DNA of 64,000 nucleotides from Siphonodentalium dalli (GCA_032622095.1 CP136064.1:192541948-192605947), one strand, 5' to 3'. Positions 13,501-28,500 are shown, numbered from the stretch's first letter. The notes: generated by a model from the letters alone, not told the origin. Numbers and translations: made by a program.

Positions 13501-16500
13501 TCGAACTTGATCTGTATTTTGGGGTGGTAAACTAATATACCAAATTTGGTTCAGTTCACTTGATTCAATCTAAAGTTATCATCCAGAAACTGCAAATTTA
13601 TCATGTAAAATCTAAGTCGAAAATGGGGCATAACTCAGTCAAAATCATGCAGACGAAACCCATTTTCGAACTTGATCTGTTTTTGGTGTGGTAAACTAAA
13701 TTACCAAATTTGGTTCAGTTCACTCTATTCAATCTAAAGTTATCATCCGGAAACCAAAAGCGGACGGATGACTGACGAACGGATGATGGACAGACAACCA
13801 ATTTACATAATACGACCGTTTTTTCAAAAGGGCGTATAAAAATGTATGTATGAGGTACTAAGTCAGTTTGAGGTGTTCCATTGCTTTGTAATAAATAAAT
13901 TATCATATGTTATCTAAATGACCATATATGACCCTCCATATAAAATCCAGTCGTAAATCGGGATTTTTTTTACCCTGTGCCAATGCATTCTCTTATATAT
14001 GCGAGTCGACCATAGCTCGCCTCGCATATATAAGAGAATGCATTGGCCTAACAATTTTAATAATTTTTTCTTGTATTCTTTAACAATTTTATAATTTCAC
14101 CCATACAGAGCCCCAGCCAAACATGAGCAGACGACACTCTTCTATATGCTTCTATATATGTGCGGGGCTCCCTGCAGGGTAATGGATGTTTTTTATTTTA
14201 TGTCCTAAATATTTTAAGATACATTTAATTTTAAAAAAATGATAAAAAATTGTTAGGCCAATGCATTCTCTTATATATGCGAGGCGACCTATGGTCGACT
14301 CACATATATAAGAGAATGCATTGGCACAGGGTAAAAAAAATCCCGACTTACGACTGGATTTGATATGGCGGGTCACATATTGTGAACAGAATGACACATT
14401 GAGATGTCGCAACTCAGATCAAGCTTGATAATCGGACCTCCATAAAGTTACCTGTGTTTACATTTACACATGTAATTATAATGATAATTTATACGATATA
14501 TATATGCTCTACTCATATTCTAAAGAATGAGACAAGAATATGCTGCGCAATGCTCTTTCACACACATTACAGATATGTACACACTACACACCTACACATT
14601 CTTGCCAACAGTGTATACTGGTTCTGTACACATGTGCTTATAAATATGGATCCATATAATCGTCCGAAATTAGATAAAATGGTTCAAAAATTAGTGTATA
14701 GTTTTAGCTAATAAACAGTCATCCCCAGTTGATTTTAATTTCTAGTTGGAAAATCACAAACGATGAGCAAATTGTCATGAGAATGATTCTGGGCAAAAAT
14801 TTGCTTGGGAAAAGGGGACCTAAAAAGGGAGCCCCTGCCCTTATATAGCCAGCAGAAAGCCTGCTTTACAGGCATACTTACCTTCTTCAGAGCTTCATCT
14901 TTTTCTTGACTGGACTGCACTAACATGCTAAGTTGATCAGTAACACGCTCAGTATTAGCAACTTCCTCGTCTTTCAGCATTTGGACATTCGCCAGTTGAA
15001 ACTGCAATTCAGTCCGCTCAATCTCAAATTCGACCACCTGTTTTTTTATCACTCCTAAAGTTAGGTTTACATCATTAAGATTAGCCTCCATTTTTTCTGT
15101 CCTCTCAACAATGGCATTGAACTCTGTGTTCTCATGTCTGTAATTTTGCTTGTAAGACAGCATTTCTGTTTCTAACCTCTGAATTGTTTCACAGTTGGAT
15201 GAATTCTGCAATATAATAAATTTCACATAAGATCTGTTAAGATCTAAGGAAAGTTGTTGACATTGAATGCTCTAAACAAGACACTTGCCAAACAATTTGT
15301 TATTCCTATCCTTCTAAGTCGAAAAAGGGCCGTTACTCATGTAAAAATAATTGGATGGAACCCATATTCAAACCTGGACTGTATCTTTAGCTAGGAAATA
15401 CACATAGCAACTTTGGTTCAGATCAAATAATTCAAACAGGAGTTATCGGTCGGAAACCAAAAATGTTAACAGATGGTCAAATTCTAAGTAAAAAAAGGGC
15501 AATAACTCATGTCAAAATAATTGGACAGAACCCATATTTGAACTTGGCCTGTATCTTTAGCTGAGAAATACACATACCAACTTTGGTTCAGATAAAAAAT
15601 TCAAACTAGATTTATCGATCGGAAACCAAAAATGTTAATGGATGGATTGAAGGACGGCTAGACTGATTACATATAAATACAACCTTTTTTTCAATAGGGC
15701 GTATAAAAATAAAGTTATCAAGAATTAAAAGCGGTTTAAAACTTTCCTTACAGAAGTGAGACAGACACAACAATTTATCACCTATTATTCTAGATTTCAT
15801 GACTTGAATAAGTTTTCAAGGGTATATATCGGATTCATAAAAGCCTTTCACATTTCGGTTTAATTAGTTGATATTATTAGGAAATGTTCCAGAGTGAAAC
15901 CACCTGGTATCAACTGGTATCAAAATATGGTGCCGAACATTTTCAGAATGAGGTCCCCAGAGGGTGAATTTAGTGAGTCTACCCTGCACAGCGGGCTAGC
16001 ATCACTCACTAAATTCACCCTCTGGGGAATCTTCTATGGGCAGCCATTCGGTCGGAAATTACATGAAATAAAAGTTAATGGTGGCTTGTAAAAACAATAG
16101 TCTCCATTTTTAAACCAATGGTCGTTCTTTGATTCTATAAGAGACAATTCCGTTTCAATAGATATAGATTCAAACCAAATAGTCTCCATTTTCAAACCAA
16201 TGGTCGTTCTTGGATTCTATAAGAGACAATTCCGTTTCAATAGATATAGATTCAAACCAAATAGTCTCCATTTTCAAACCAATGGTCGTTCTTGGATTCT
16301 ATAAGAGACAATTCCGTTTCAATAGATATAGATTCAAACCAAATAGTCTCTATTTTCAAACCAATAATCGTTCTTGGATTCAATAAGAGACAGTTCCGTT
16401 TTAATAGATAAAGATTCATAATCAATGTTGACCGATGCAAAATTAATGTTCTATTTTAATTTAATAGTGTTCACTGTTCAACTAATATCTAATAACACAC

Positions 16501-19500
16501 AATTAGTAAGATTCGCGCATATTCAATAAACGTACATTCCGTTTCAATGGCCATATTTTCTTAATCAATAAAGATATTTCAAACCAATATTCTCCATTTT
16601 CAAACTAATAGTCGTTCTTGGATTCAATAAGAGACAATTCCGTTTTAATAGATATATTTTCTTAATCAATAGAATCTATTTCAAAACCAATAGCTGTTCC
16701 TGGATTCAATAAGAGACAAATCTACTATTTCCGGTTAAACCAATGAATAATAATTGAAGATTATTAACATCTGTTTACAAACCAATGATCATTTCTCGAA
16801 TTAATAACTTCCGTTTACAACCAATGATCAATACTTAAACCAATGAACGCTAGGGTCGCCACCAATCTCAAATTAACGCTAGGAGCGCCACCAATCTTGT
16901 TGGAGTCACCAAACTGCAAATTCCGTGACTTCAACATGGGATACCCCCCTGCCAAAAATAAAAATGCATATTCTCGAACATTTTCGCGTCAGAAAGTGAC
17001 CCTGAACATGAAAACTGCGATGATATACGGACTGTGGACTATATCCTGTACCTGTAGCAGATACCGAAGATCCAATTGAGAGCTTGTTTTTAATATTGTC
17101 ATTATTATTGACCCAGAAGATCTGAATTAAGCAACCGAATTTGAGGACTGTATGATGTTGATCACTTGATGTATCACTGTCAGTATCTGTAATTAACTCA
17201 TTCACTGTCAGTATTACTGTGATTATCACTGTTCCCAACTGACCTACATGTACCAGCTCAGAAACCAGATCATACAAAGCGTCACTCAATCACCATATCT
17301 TGGAGTCATGCTCTCAAACGATATGAAATGGTTGCCACACATAGACAAGATCACGAAGAAGGCTAACAGCACGCTCGGATTCATCAGAAGAAACCTTAGG
17401 AAGGCACCATTCAAGAGTAAATGCGTAGCGTATGAGACACTCGTAAGATCGTCGCTGGAATACGCAGCCGTCATGTGGGATCCTCACCAGCAGCAGAACA
17501 TCGACGCCCTGGAGAGAATACAGAGAGGAGCTGTATGGCTCATGACCGGCAATTACCAATCGAAGGACATGGCCAAACTGATGAATGACTGCGAGATAAG
17601 ACCACTCGAAGAAAGAAGGAAAAGACCAGAGGCTGGAGCTCTTTCACAAGATGGATAAGGGGCAGGTGTCGGCTGTAAACACTCAGTGCTTTTTATTAAA
17701 CCAAAAAAGGTGGGCAGAAAAATCCGAGCCAAGAAATTTGCAGATTTCAGTGCCACAAATATAGTCTCAAAACAGGAATGTAATAATTCACTGTCCTACC
17801 GGTAAGAGCCACTGGTGACAAACTCTGCTGAATACTCAAATTCATTCTTCCCACGGACAATTGTTCAGTGGAACACTCTAAACGAGATGGACGCATGCGA
17901 AATTCAAAATGAACAGCAGCAGACAACTCAACAGTCCCGCAAAGAACATAATTCTCTCTCTCCCGGCGTTCTACACATCCGCGAGGATCATACGCCGTAC
18001 ACCATCCAGATCCAGATGCAGGGGTTGTCTGTCAAAATCCGGTGGAGAACTTAGGATGTGTTCGACAAGTACTAACAACAGCAGTATGAATATGATTATG
18101 TCAACAATAACAACAACAACATCTCTAACACCGTAAGATAATCGTTCGATCTACTGTGTAGTGCGTACTAGCACTGTACATTGCGACGACTTCTTCTGAA
18201 AACAACCATTGAGTGGAACCGCTTCAAACAGTCAGATGTTGATTCAGGCGATCGGTAATATTGAATGTCTGAAGGATTTATTAAATATGGATTCTATTTT
18301 CTAGACGTTTCATACGAGCGTCGTGGAATAGGATTCTGAACATTGCTGGAGTATTGATCAAGTAAACCTGACAGTGTGAAGAGCACTTCAGAACTCAATC
18401 ATAAGCCAACTAGAACAGAGGTCATGTCAACTTACAGGTTGCATTATACATGCATATATTGTGACCACATAAATGATATATACAACTGCAGTGACTTCTT
18501 CATTATTTCAGTATTTGATACCATAACCATGGTCGTTCCATAGTAATCCATACCATAATTTTTGGTTTTACATACCGGTAGGGTACCGGATTGTTTGGTT
18601 ACTTTTTTTTATTTCGTACTTTGTAGAAAATCATTTATTTGTTTCCATATGGTGTGACATACATGTAGTAACATGGTACGAAATGACCAATTGATTTCCT
18701 ACATGGTACGAAACGACCAAACAATAAGGTATGAAACTACCAAAAATATGGTACGAAACTACCAAAAATATGGTACGAAATGACTTAAGATGATACAAAA
18801 CGTCCTGTACCCATTTATATCTCCTCGGCAAGGGGAACAACCAGACAGTGACCCTGTAGACTAGCAGCGCCAACATCGTTGGTTTGATATTAGGCCCTAT
18901 ATCACCCTGAGGTAACCTCATATCACAATCAGCCTGACGACGAAGGCTGATATGAGGCTACTGTCTATAATATCAAACCAACCAAGTAATACCCTACATG
19001 TATCTATTAATTACGGTAGTTCGCCTCTTAGTAACAGTGTAATATTGACAACTTTTTCTAATGAGTGACATCACAAAAAATTGATATCTATGCCTATTCT
19101 AATAGTGAAATACAAATGGAGTTTGATAACAAGCCATATCGTGCAAAAATGTCATATCTAATTAATAATTTTCGAACAAATTTTGGACCGATATACATTT
19201 ACCCTGTAGCCATCTGTAGGAAACTTCCTTCCAAGGGGGTGTTGTCGGAACATACATGTATCAAGGTGGACCCCCTCCCCAATGGGAGACTCGTATCCAT
19301 GCCCATTGGAAATAAATGATAATGTGCAATGGATGAATAGGTTGCTGGCATTTCATACCATGGAAGTTTGACATGGAGATGTTTCGCACCAGGGTTCTGG
19401 ACATTTCATACCAGTTCCTGTATCATTTCGACAATTCGTACCTTTGAGTATACCGGTATTATTTTTTTTTTAAATGACATTAAAGGTACTCAATCCGATT

Positions 19501-22500
19501 CGATGGTTCCCATATCATCATATTTCAACAACAACAACAACAACACCATTTTTTGAAATGCCACTTCGTTTACCAGAATCGATTAATGCCCCAAAAATAA
19601 TGCTAACCAGTCAAATATAGTATACAATTGCCCAAAACCTGTTATTTATCAATATTTTGTTCAATGAAATTTTGCGGGTTTGTCAAATATCTGACATAAC
19701 AAAAGCCACTTTCTTTTTGAGTTATCCATCTTCATCCGTCCTCTTTCGACTTTTTATTGGGCCACTTAAAATTATCTCAGCTTTGATGGGTGGGTTCCTC
19801 AACTCAAATCACATATGTTTTACCCCGAAGCCAAGGAAATAGTAATATTTAAGCGTTAATTCGGATTATGCATCTTTAAATTTGTCGCGACAATTTCAAT
19901 TGGTTCATTTTGATTCGAAAAAAAAAAGAAGAAATATGTTAACATGTAAATGTCGGGTTGTCATCATCACGAACGTTAAATCATGATCATGTTCACTCTC
20001 ATTAAGTTAACACGATTAATATAATTTTTCACATGTACGAATGACCATTCATCTTTTTTGGGAATCAATGAAACATACCAATATATGGTGTGAAATGACC
20101 AAAAACATGGTACGAAACAATTAAATGTGTCATTCAAATCAAGGGTACAAACTGGCCATAGTAGGAAAAGTCGTTTGAGCCATCCAACAGACCTGGGTGA
20201 ATCGCTTGGGCGATCGGTTTTCCACTGTAAGGATGCATCTTGGAAGAGGGGAGTCAATCTAATTAACTGTTATCTATAACCAATACTTAAAAACAATAAC
20301 AATTTATTCTGATTTCTTTTGAAACACACAGAATAATTATTTACTGAGAATATTCAATATAAACATGTATAATTCTCAAACAAAGGGAATTTCAATGTTC
20401 AAGAAATTTAGAGTCCCCTCTTACTATGGGAGGCCCTTTTCACATTTATTATTTATTTGCGCTCAAGCACAAATATTAAGCTTAAACATAAATCATTTGG
20501 GCTTAAGCGAATGTCATTTGCGCTTAAGCACAAATATGTGTCTATCAATTTGTTTGCGCTTAAGTGAAAATCAGTTGCGCATAAGTGTAAATGCTTTGCG
20601 CTTTAGCGCAAATACCTAACACTCCTTTACTTCCCTCTGATTGTGAATGATGGAGTCCATCTCATAGTATATTATTATGGGCCCATAGTAGTAGCCCATA
20701 CAGATTCGAAAGTTGAAAAGTCAAAAGCATCTCTGTCTCTGGTGTCCCAAAAATTGGTGCCTCATTCCCAAAGCTCTAGTATATTTTATTAAAGGGACAT
20801 CTCCTGCACAAATATATACCATTTCCATGGTCATAGAAGGGGAATTAGGGGTTACTGGTGGCTTGCTTCCCTCGTGGTGCACATGTACTTATTGAATAGA
20901 AATAGGGGAAAAGCATATTTTCATATTATCAGCATCCCTGTCCCTAAGAATTTGTGCCTCCATCCCAGAGATCTATTACATTTTATAAAAGAGACATATC
21001 CTGTACAGATATATAGCATTTCCATGGTCATAAAAGGTATTGGTATCTAGGGATCACCGGGGATTGCTTCCCTTGTATGATGGGCCTACAGGTATATAGA
21101 CTTGAGTGCAAGCCTGCAAATAGCGTGTCAGTCATTTGTAGAATGAGGTCCACAGAGGATGAATTTAGTGACAGTACACCACATAGTGGGCTAGCATCAC
21201 TAAATTTACCCTCTGGGGGCCTCATTCTGCTTAGGGCCCTCAACTGCTATGGCAGTCCTAGGATAAGATTGAAGTTCCCCAGTTGAAGTTGGTGATGTTC
21301 ACCCATTTGGAGCCTCGATTATGGATTTTATCTTCTGCAAATTAGGGGATATAGAAACTTCCCAGATGGGAAAACGTAACTATAAACAATGTTAATTTGA
21401 TACCATAGTTACTTCCCAGAAAATGAGGCCTAAGCAGAATGAGGTCCCCAGAGGGTGAATTTAGTTATGCTAGCCCGCTATGCAGGGAAGCATCACTAAA
21501 TTCACCCTCTGTGGACCTCATTCTGCAAATGACAGACATGCTATTTGCAGGCTTAAGCGCAAATGATTTGTGATTAAACATAAAATATTTGCACTTAAGC
21601 GCAAAAATTCATAAGTAATTGTATGTCATAATTTGCAAAGTTCTGTCCAATTCTTGTTAAAATATGACTAGATTCATAACGGTGATATTTGGTTAAATTT
21701 CATACCGAGTTATGTATAATCGAATTATTGAGGGATCGCGGGAGGGACTTGGATCATACGAATGACATATATTCATTGCTCCAATTATCTCTTAACATGA
21801 GCAATACAAAATGAAGTCACATTTCCGAACCAGTTCCATACAGCAGAACCTGATCTAGAAGATATTAGCGAAAAAACGTCAAATTCCCTCTTTCAGCTGT
21901 CATTTTGACGACCATCTTGGGCGGGGAGTTCCAATTTTACCCTTAAAATGTGGCATTATATCTCTCAGTCATACGAACTGAATATGCCTAATTTAAATCG
22001 TATATTTCATGGTGAGATTAATTGCAACATTTATTAAATAATATAATAACGAAACGCTCTATAAATTTGGAAAACCCCTTAAAAAGAGGGGTTAAAGTGA
22101 AATTTCAGCGTGGCTCCATATCTAATATAAAAGAAGATGTACATATGTGCAAAGTTTCATATATATATTATATCATATATATTATATATTATATATAGTG
22201 TCCTATATATTATAGTGAATATTTATCGTCGTTTGATTTGCACCGAGTGAACTCATATTCCAAATCGTCACATCGACATGACATTGGGAACTCCCATGTT
22301 TATTTCTATATTTCTGACGTCACGGATTTTGCGAACAAAATTGGTGGCCCGCGCCCCTAGCGTTAATTTACGAATTGCTTATAGGTTTGTGTTTTAATCA
22401 TTAATTTCAAATGAGCTCATTGGTTTGACCTGAAATAGTTGATTCCGCTATTAGATATTAGTTTGATAACGATAATTATTGATCGTGGGAAATAGTATAT

Positions 22501-25500
22501 TGGTTTAAAATATGTCTATTGATTATTAGTTTTACAATAAGGTCTATTAATTTTACAGTAAGTTATTAGTTTTACAATAAGTTAATGACGGTTTTAGATA
22601 TAGGTTTTACAATAAGTTATTAGTTTTACAATAAGGTCTATTAATTTTACAATAGGTTATTAGTTTTACAATAAGTTAATTACGGTTTTATTTATTAGTT
22701 TTACAATGAGTTATTAGTTTTACAATAAGGTCTATTAGTTTGATAACGATAATCACTGATCGTGAGAAATCGTCTATTGGTTTGAAATATGGCTATTGAA
22801 ACGGAATGTACGTTTACTGAATATGAGCAAAGCTGTATTAATTGTTTGTTATTAGATATTAGTTGAACAATGAATACTATTAAATTAAAATAGAACATTA
22901 ATTTTGCATCGGTCAACGTTGATTGTGAATCTATATCTGTTAACACGTAATTATCTCTTATTGAATCAAAGAACGACCATTGGTTTGAAAATGGAGACTA
23001 TTGTTTTGAAATAGATTGTAGTTGTTTTCACAAACCACCATTAACTTTTATTTCATGTAATTTCCGAACGAATGGCTGCCCATAATCTTCTGCTTAGGCC
23101 TCATCTTTTCTGGAATGTATCTTTATTATAATTTTTTTTAGTTTCTTTAGCAACTGCTTTAGATTCTTTTTCCTTTTTACTTTAGTTTCACTATATCCCC
23201 AAATTGGCAGATGACACAATGCATAATCAAGGTGCCCTTGGAATGTGTGTACGTCACCATCTCCACAACCTGGGAACTTATTATAAATATGAGTCTAGAT
23301 CCCAAATAGCAAATTAGGCCATGCAGAATGAGGTCGCCAGATGGTGAATTTAGTGATGCAGCTGATGTTAGCCTGCTGTGCGGGTCAGCGTCACTAAATT
23401 AACCCTCTGGGGACTCATTCTGCAAACGTCAGGCACCATATTTTGAGGCCTGGCTTCTGCAAATGGGAACTTTACTGAAACGAAGACAAGTTAACTACCT
23501 GTTGAACGGTGTCGTAGTGAGAAGATTGTAGTTGCCCCAGTTCTGATGAAAGATCTGAAATCTTGTTGTAGTTTTTATCATTTTGTTCATCGAACTCATT
23601 CTTTGAAGATGCCAGTTGTGCTTCGAGTTTCTGCCTGCAGTGTTCATACTCTGATCTATCTTTCTCATTTCTCTCCTTCCTATGAGCTAACTCCTGTTGT
23701 AAATGCTCCATCTCTGTTCTCTTTTCATCCAGTCCCTAAATTAAGAACATTTTACTGATGCTGACTGATGGTTACGGTGAGTAACATATATTACTCTGTT
23801 GAATATGATCCATCCAATTTGACGCTATAAAATTAATTCATTTGCCAAAAATAGTAGATCAAACAGGAACCCATTCATGGGAAGTTTACAATGGTTACAA
23901 AAACATGAAAAGAATAGAACAAATTTGTTCTTATTTTCATTGTCAATAATCCTCCAGTGACGAGATACCACATCTTTAGGGCCCTGTGAAGCTTCGAAGA
24001 TTTGATTCAGTGTCAACATCGACAATCAGATTCGATCTAATAAAAAAATTGGCTCTCTGATTCGTATATTTTTTTAATTGGACCATTCTTTCCGTTGTAT
24101 GGGGACAGACAACTAAAATTTTAATTATGGAGCTCAATTGACATGGCAATTGTCGCATTGTGCTGTGTTTTCCCACCTGGATGTCTCGTCGCCTTGTGCA
24201 TGCTGTAATTTAGAATTTACACTATAATTAAGTGATTACACCCATCGCAGTCAGTCACCCTTTCGCAGTCAGTCACCCTTTCGCAGATGTCAGTACATTT
24301 ATTTCATTTCAGTTTTGACAAACTATTACGACGGAAGTGAGTTTGCTTGACGTGAAAGTTATCTCACTTGACCGTTGACCTGAAAATGTCTGCACATTCA
24401 TAACCGGTTCGTACAAAGAGATTTCAATTGATAACGGAAAAAATTATATACCTTGTTTTATGTCAAATGTTCTTGATTATTATACATAGATGTATGGCCA
24501 ATTACTTATAGTATATTAGCCAGTGAATGCACAAAAACAATTGTGCTTTAAAAACCCAACAGTATAATTATCAATTGCTTTATCGATAAAACCACGTGCC
24601 TCTTGTTTCTATTCTCATAGGAAGCCTTCACGTTGGTAATAAACATTCTGATTCATTGTAGAAGGGAGCTATTTATCTCGCGATATTACGTGTTTTGTTT
24701 ACATATTGGAGTGAACAGAAACAGGGTTTTTTTTTTACAGTACAGTTTCGACTGATATTTCTTATTATAAAGCGTTTAATGGCGAAGTTATGAAATAATT
24801 AATCGCACAGCATAAAATGGTCGTGCACATAGAACTCTCAGGAAACAAAAAAAAAATATCCGAAATTCACCTGGAAATGCATTAAATTAATATTGAAGAC
24901 TCCGTAAAAACAAATTGAAAAATCGCATATTCCTGATGGCAAAAGCCCATGTGCAGTTGACTTTGTTAAATTGAGCTAAAAACATGTCTGTACCACAACA
25001 AAAACATGTTCAGTTTATTACAACGGATAAGTTGATAATACAAAGTTTTGCAGCTTCCTCTTTCAAATGGTATATAATATGGCATATATTTTATATAATG
25101 TGATCTGGGAGTTCGAAAATTAAGTGGGCCTTTAATCATGCGTCTTCCAGTCTGATCAAGCTCAAAAAGATCCCTATGAAGACGACTATACTGAATGTTG
25201 AGTTTCACGAGTTATAATGTGTATTGTTTCATCAGTAGCTTGAATGTGTATTTCGTCAAAATATTATATCTAAGCGATCAAAGTCACTACTTTCAAAGAA
25301 GGAGGTTGGTCAGCAAGCTGAAAGGGACCCTACATACAAACTACTCTCCTAATGAGGGGGTGTTAACATCTTTACAGTAATGTCACAGATGTGATTCTAG
25401 CAGAACATTGCTTTTCATATGATCACATTCATGTGTCAGAAATATTCAGACATAAAATAGCACCGCAAAGATAAACAAAGATATTCGATAGATATTCCCT

Positions 25501-28500
25501 ACTGATTGTCGAATTGAATAGCAATCAAATACTCAAGTCGAATCAAATATCATTTCAAATACCAAATATAAGCCAGACCTTACTTTTGCATAAATTTTCT
25601 GGCAATACATCAATGAGTAAATTTGACACCTTGTGATATAAATGTTTTTAGTTGATATGCGCTAATACGATGGCTTTCAGACAAGTTGATATATATTATT
25701 TGATCAGCGGAATTCAATAAATTCTATTCACCTAGAAGTGCCTTGAGTGCCATTAAAGAGCCTACTTCTTATTTAGTGGAATCAAAATTGAAAATACAAA
25801 TTCCAATGGAAATCCACCAAAACTTTGCCCAGCTGCTTGTCCATCAATTCTAATTATCACCAAGTTCAAACTCTCTCTATTAATTCAATGCATAGGTTGA
25901 TTACTTTCTGTAACCCCCTAAAATACATGAGACATCAATATTTTTTATTAAAAATTGCACATGAGGATCAGGATAAACTTGTATTAATGAAGCATGGGTG
26001 ATTCCATATTACTAGTAATGGAATTTAAAGGACAACTTTGTTTTAAATCCAAGTGAATGATTAAATGCAAAAATTCAGCAGTGTTAATATAATTTTAAGA
26101 AAACTACATGAATTTGTCATATTATATGTAGGCAATCTGAGAAATTATAACTTTACTGATAATATTGTGCAATACAAAGTATTTAAATGAAATCTCACTT
26201 GAAACTTCTCTTTTAAAGGTAATACTGGATCAATGAATTTCAACTTCACATTTTTACACTCATATTTTAACTGAATATGTACATCAATGAAATGTATTGA
26301 ATTGCAAATTCACCTTGTTTCTTTACAAATGGAGCCAACAATTTTACTACTGGGGAAAATAAAAAGACTCACCATTCTGAACTCATTGGCCTCGTTTCTC
26401 CAGTAGCTTTCAACTTCTAAAACTCTCTTATTGAACAGCTCTTCTTTCCTTGCCATACTCTCCTTTAGTTCACATCCCTCACTGTCCCTTTCTTTCACAA
26501 TATTTTCCAACTGAAGTAACTTTTGTTTTGTAACATTGAAATCAGCTGTTAGCACTTCTTTTTCACTAATATATTTTTCGACTGAAGAGTTAGCATTCTG
26601 AAAACTTTCACTCACTTCTTGGATAGTTTTCTCCGATACCGATAAATCATGCTGCAAACAGTGAACCTGTTGAACCTTAGACTCGAATACAACATTCAAC
26701 GATGCACAATCATTGTCCAGCTTCTCACATTTTTCCGTCAATGTTCTGATTTCACTGCTTCCATTATTAACCTGAAGCCTGAGATCATCGATTACCTGTT
26801 CAAGTTGATTCACTTGTGTAACACTTTCATCACGACTGGTACACAGTTCATCAACCTTGACGACAAGACAATTCTTTTCATCACAAAGAGAATCCATCTG
26901 ACTATTAGCAAGAGATAAGTTGTTCCTAAGGGAAGAAATCTCTTCATCTTTCGAGTTGATATCAGACAGCAGGGAGGATTGTAACACAGTCGTTCTATCA
27001 CAAGCTTCTGCATTTGACTTCACCAAGTCACTGATCTCTTCTCTCAGTTTGCTCATAGTTAGCTGATGTTCTTGAGTTTCCTCCTTCAATGAAACAACAT
27101 TCTGTCCCAGTTCCGCTGCAGTTGTCATTTTCATTTGAACAGAATTTTCAAGTTCACCAATTCTCACTGAAAGATGCTGATTTTCCCCGTGAACAGACTC
27201 CAATTCAACATTAGTAGCAGACAAGTCCGTTTTAAGAGCAGAAATCTCCTCATTTTTAGAACTAATTTCTGTCTGCAGTGTCAAGTGAACAGTGTTAACT
27301 TTATAAGTATCCTCAGAATGTGACTTAACCAAGTCAGCCATCTGACTTTTGCATTTATTTATTTCACAGTTCTGATTAAGAATTTGTTGTTCCAGTTGAG
27401 TAATACCAGAAACTTTTTGTTGTAGAGAATTATTCAGCTCTTCAATATTGCCCAACAGCACCTTTTTGTCATTTTCCAAAGACTGCAAGTCCAAGCTTGT
27501 TGTAGATAGATTATCATTCAAAGATGAAATCAGCTGATCTTTGGAATTTATATCTGATTCAAATGAAGATTGTGCAGCAATAGCTTTAACAGAAACCTCT
27601 TTGTTTAACTGAGTTAAATCTGTAATTTCCTCTTCCTTCCTACACAAGTGACCTTTATATCCATCAGTCTCTTTCATCAGTTGTTTAATTTGTGAATCCT
27701 GTTGGCATGCTTGTTCCACATATTCTTTCCTTGTGATATCAAGTTCTTCAACTGCTTTCATTAAACTTTCTCTTTCAGTCCGCAGTGAATTCACATTATC
27801 TTTAACCTCAGATAACTGATTGTTCAGAGTCGTAATAATTCCGTCTTTGGAGGCTATTTCGCTCCGTAATGACAAATGCAAAACACTGGCCTCATCTGCA
27901 CCCTCTTCGCGTAATTTGGTTAGTTCAGTAATGTCATTTTCTCTTTTGTTTAAATGAGATTGAAGGTCCTGCAATTCTTTTCTCAGTTGCTCGCGTTGCA
28001 GTTCAATTTGCGATATATGCATCAAATTCTCATTCCTAATGTTGTCAAGTTCTTTAACATTGGAGAATAATCCTTCCTTTTCGTCACTCAGTGAATCTAT
28101 GTTAACATTAGATTCAGATAGCTGGTTGTTAAGGCAAGCTATAACTCCATCTTTAGAGGTGATTTCCATTTGAAGAGAAGACTGTAGAGCAGAAGCATCA
28201 TCCACAGCCTCCTTATGCAAGTTAGCAAGATCAACAATTTTATTCTCTTTCTGGCACAAGTGAATATTTTGGTCCTCATTATTTTTTTTGAATTCTCCTA
28301 TTTGAAGCTCCAGTTGTGAGATATGTGTATGATTTTCATTTATGGAGTAATCCAGTTCTCCAACTTTCCTCAGAAGACTTTCCTTGTCACTGCTGAGGTT
28401 ATCTATATTAACATTAGCCTCAGATAACTGGTTGTTGAGTGAAGATATAATATCAACCTTCAAATTAATTTCTGATGTCAGAGACAACTTCAAATTAGCA

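Larger units (their letters stand above)
11540..14640. repeat. Tandem duplication (period 879 bp), second copy interrupted
   Basis: Block R1 11540-11835 recurs at 12419-12714, 296 bp each and nearly identical. Block R2 11840-12423 recurs at 14082-14640. R1-R2 is therefore duplicated in tandem, and about 1.36 kb (12715-14081) lies between R1 and R2 in the second copy. R1 carries the molluscan-style 'GAGCATCGCTAGGGC' repeat. R2 carries a hairpin (12015-12089 and 14257-14325). Confidence 0.85.
16036..23083. mobile_element. 7,048-bp long-TIR (foldback-type) element with 8-bp target duplication
   Basis: AATCTTCT at 16028-16035 and again at 23084-23091 flank the element exactly. The termini are ATGGGCAGCCATTCG and its inverse. 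The inverted arms run about 16036-16941 and 22292-23083, sharing for example AACGTACATTCCGTTTCAAT and GACCGATGCAAAATTAATG. The host site is a copy of the ~100-bp foldback repeat, whose two halves resume outside. Inside are a LINE remnant and other repeats, and no transposase was recognised. An 8-bp TSD with long, tandem-repeat-rich arms recalls foldback elements or a long-TIR hAT or P relative. Its autonomous partner is unknown. Confidence 0.88.

Noticed and set aside
17248-17658. A host gene of 136 codons on the plus strand
   Set aside because: The sequence is a LINE reverse-transcriptase tail that continues in other frames after frameshifts.
22150-22215. TATA-rich promoter-like stretch
   Set aside because: It is an AT palindrome cluster inside the 7-kb element with no linked reading frame.
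26310-26372. Coding extension of exon e10 by 20 codons
   Set aside because: A good gtgagt donor precedes it, the coiled-coil pattern stops, and the next exon joins in phase only if the donor is used.
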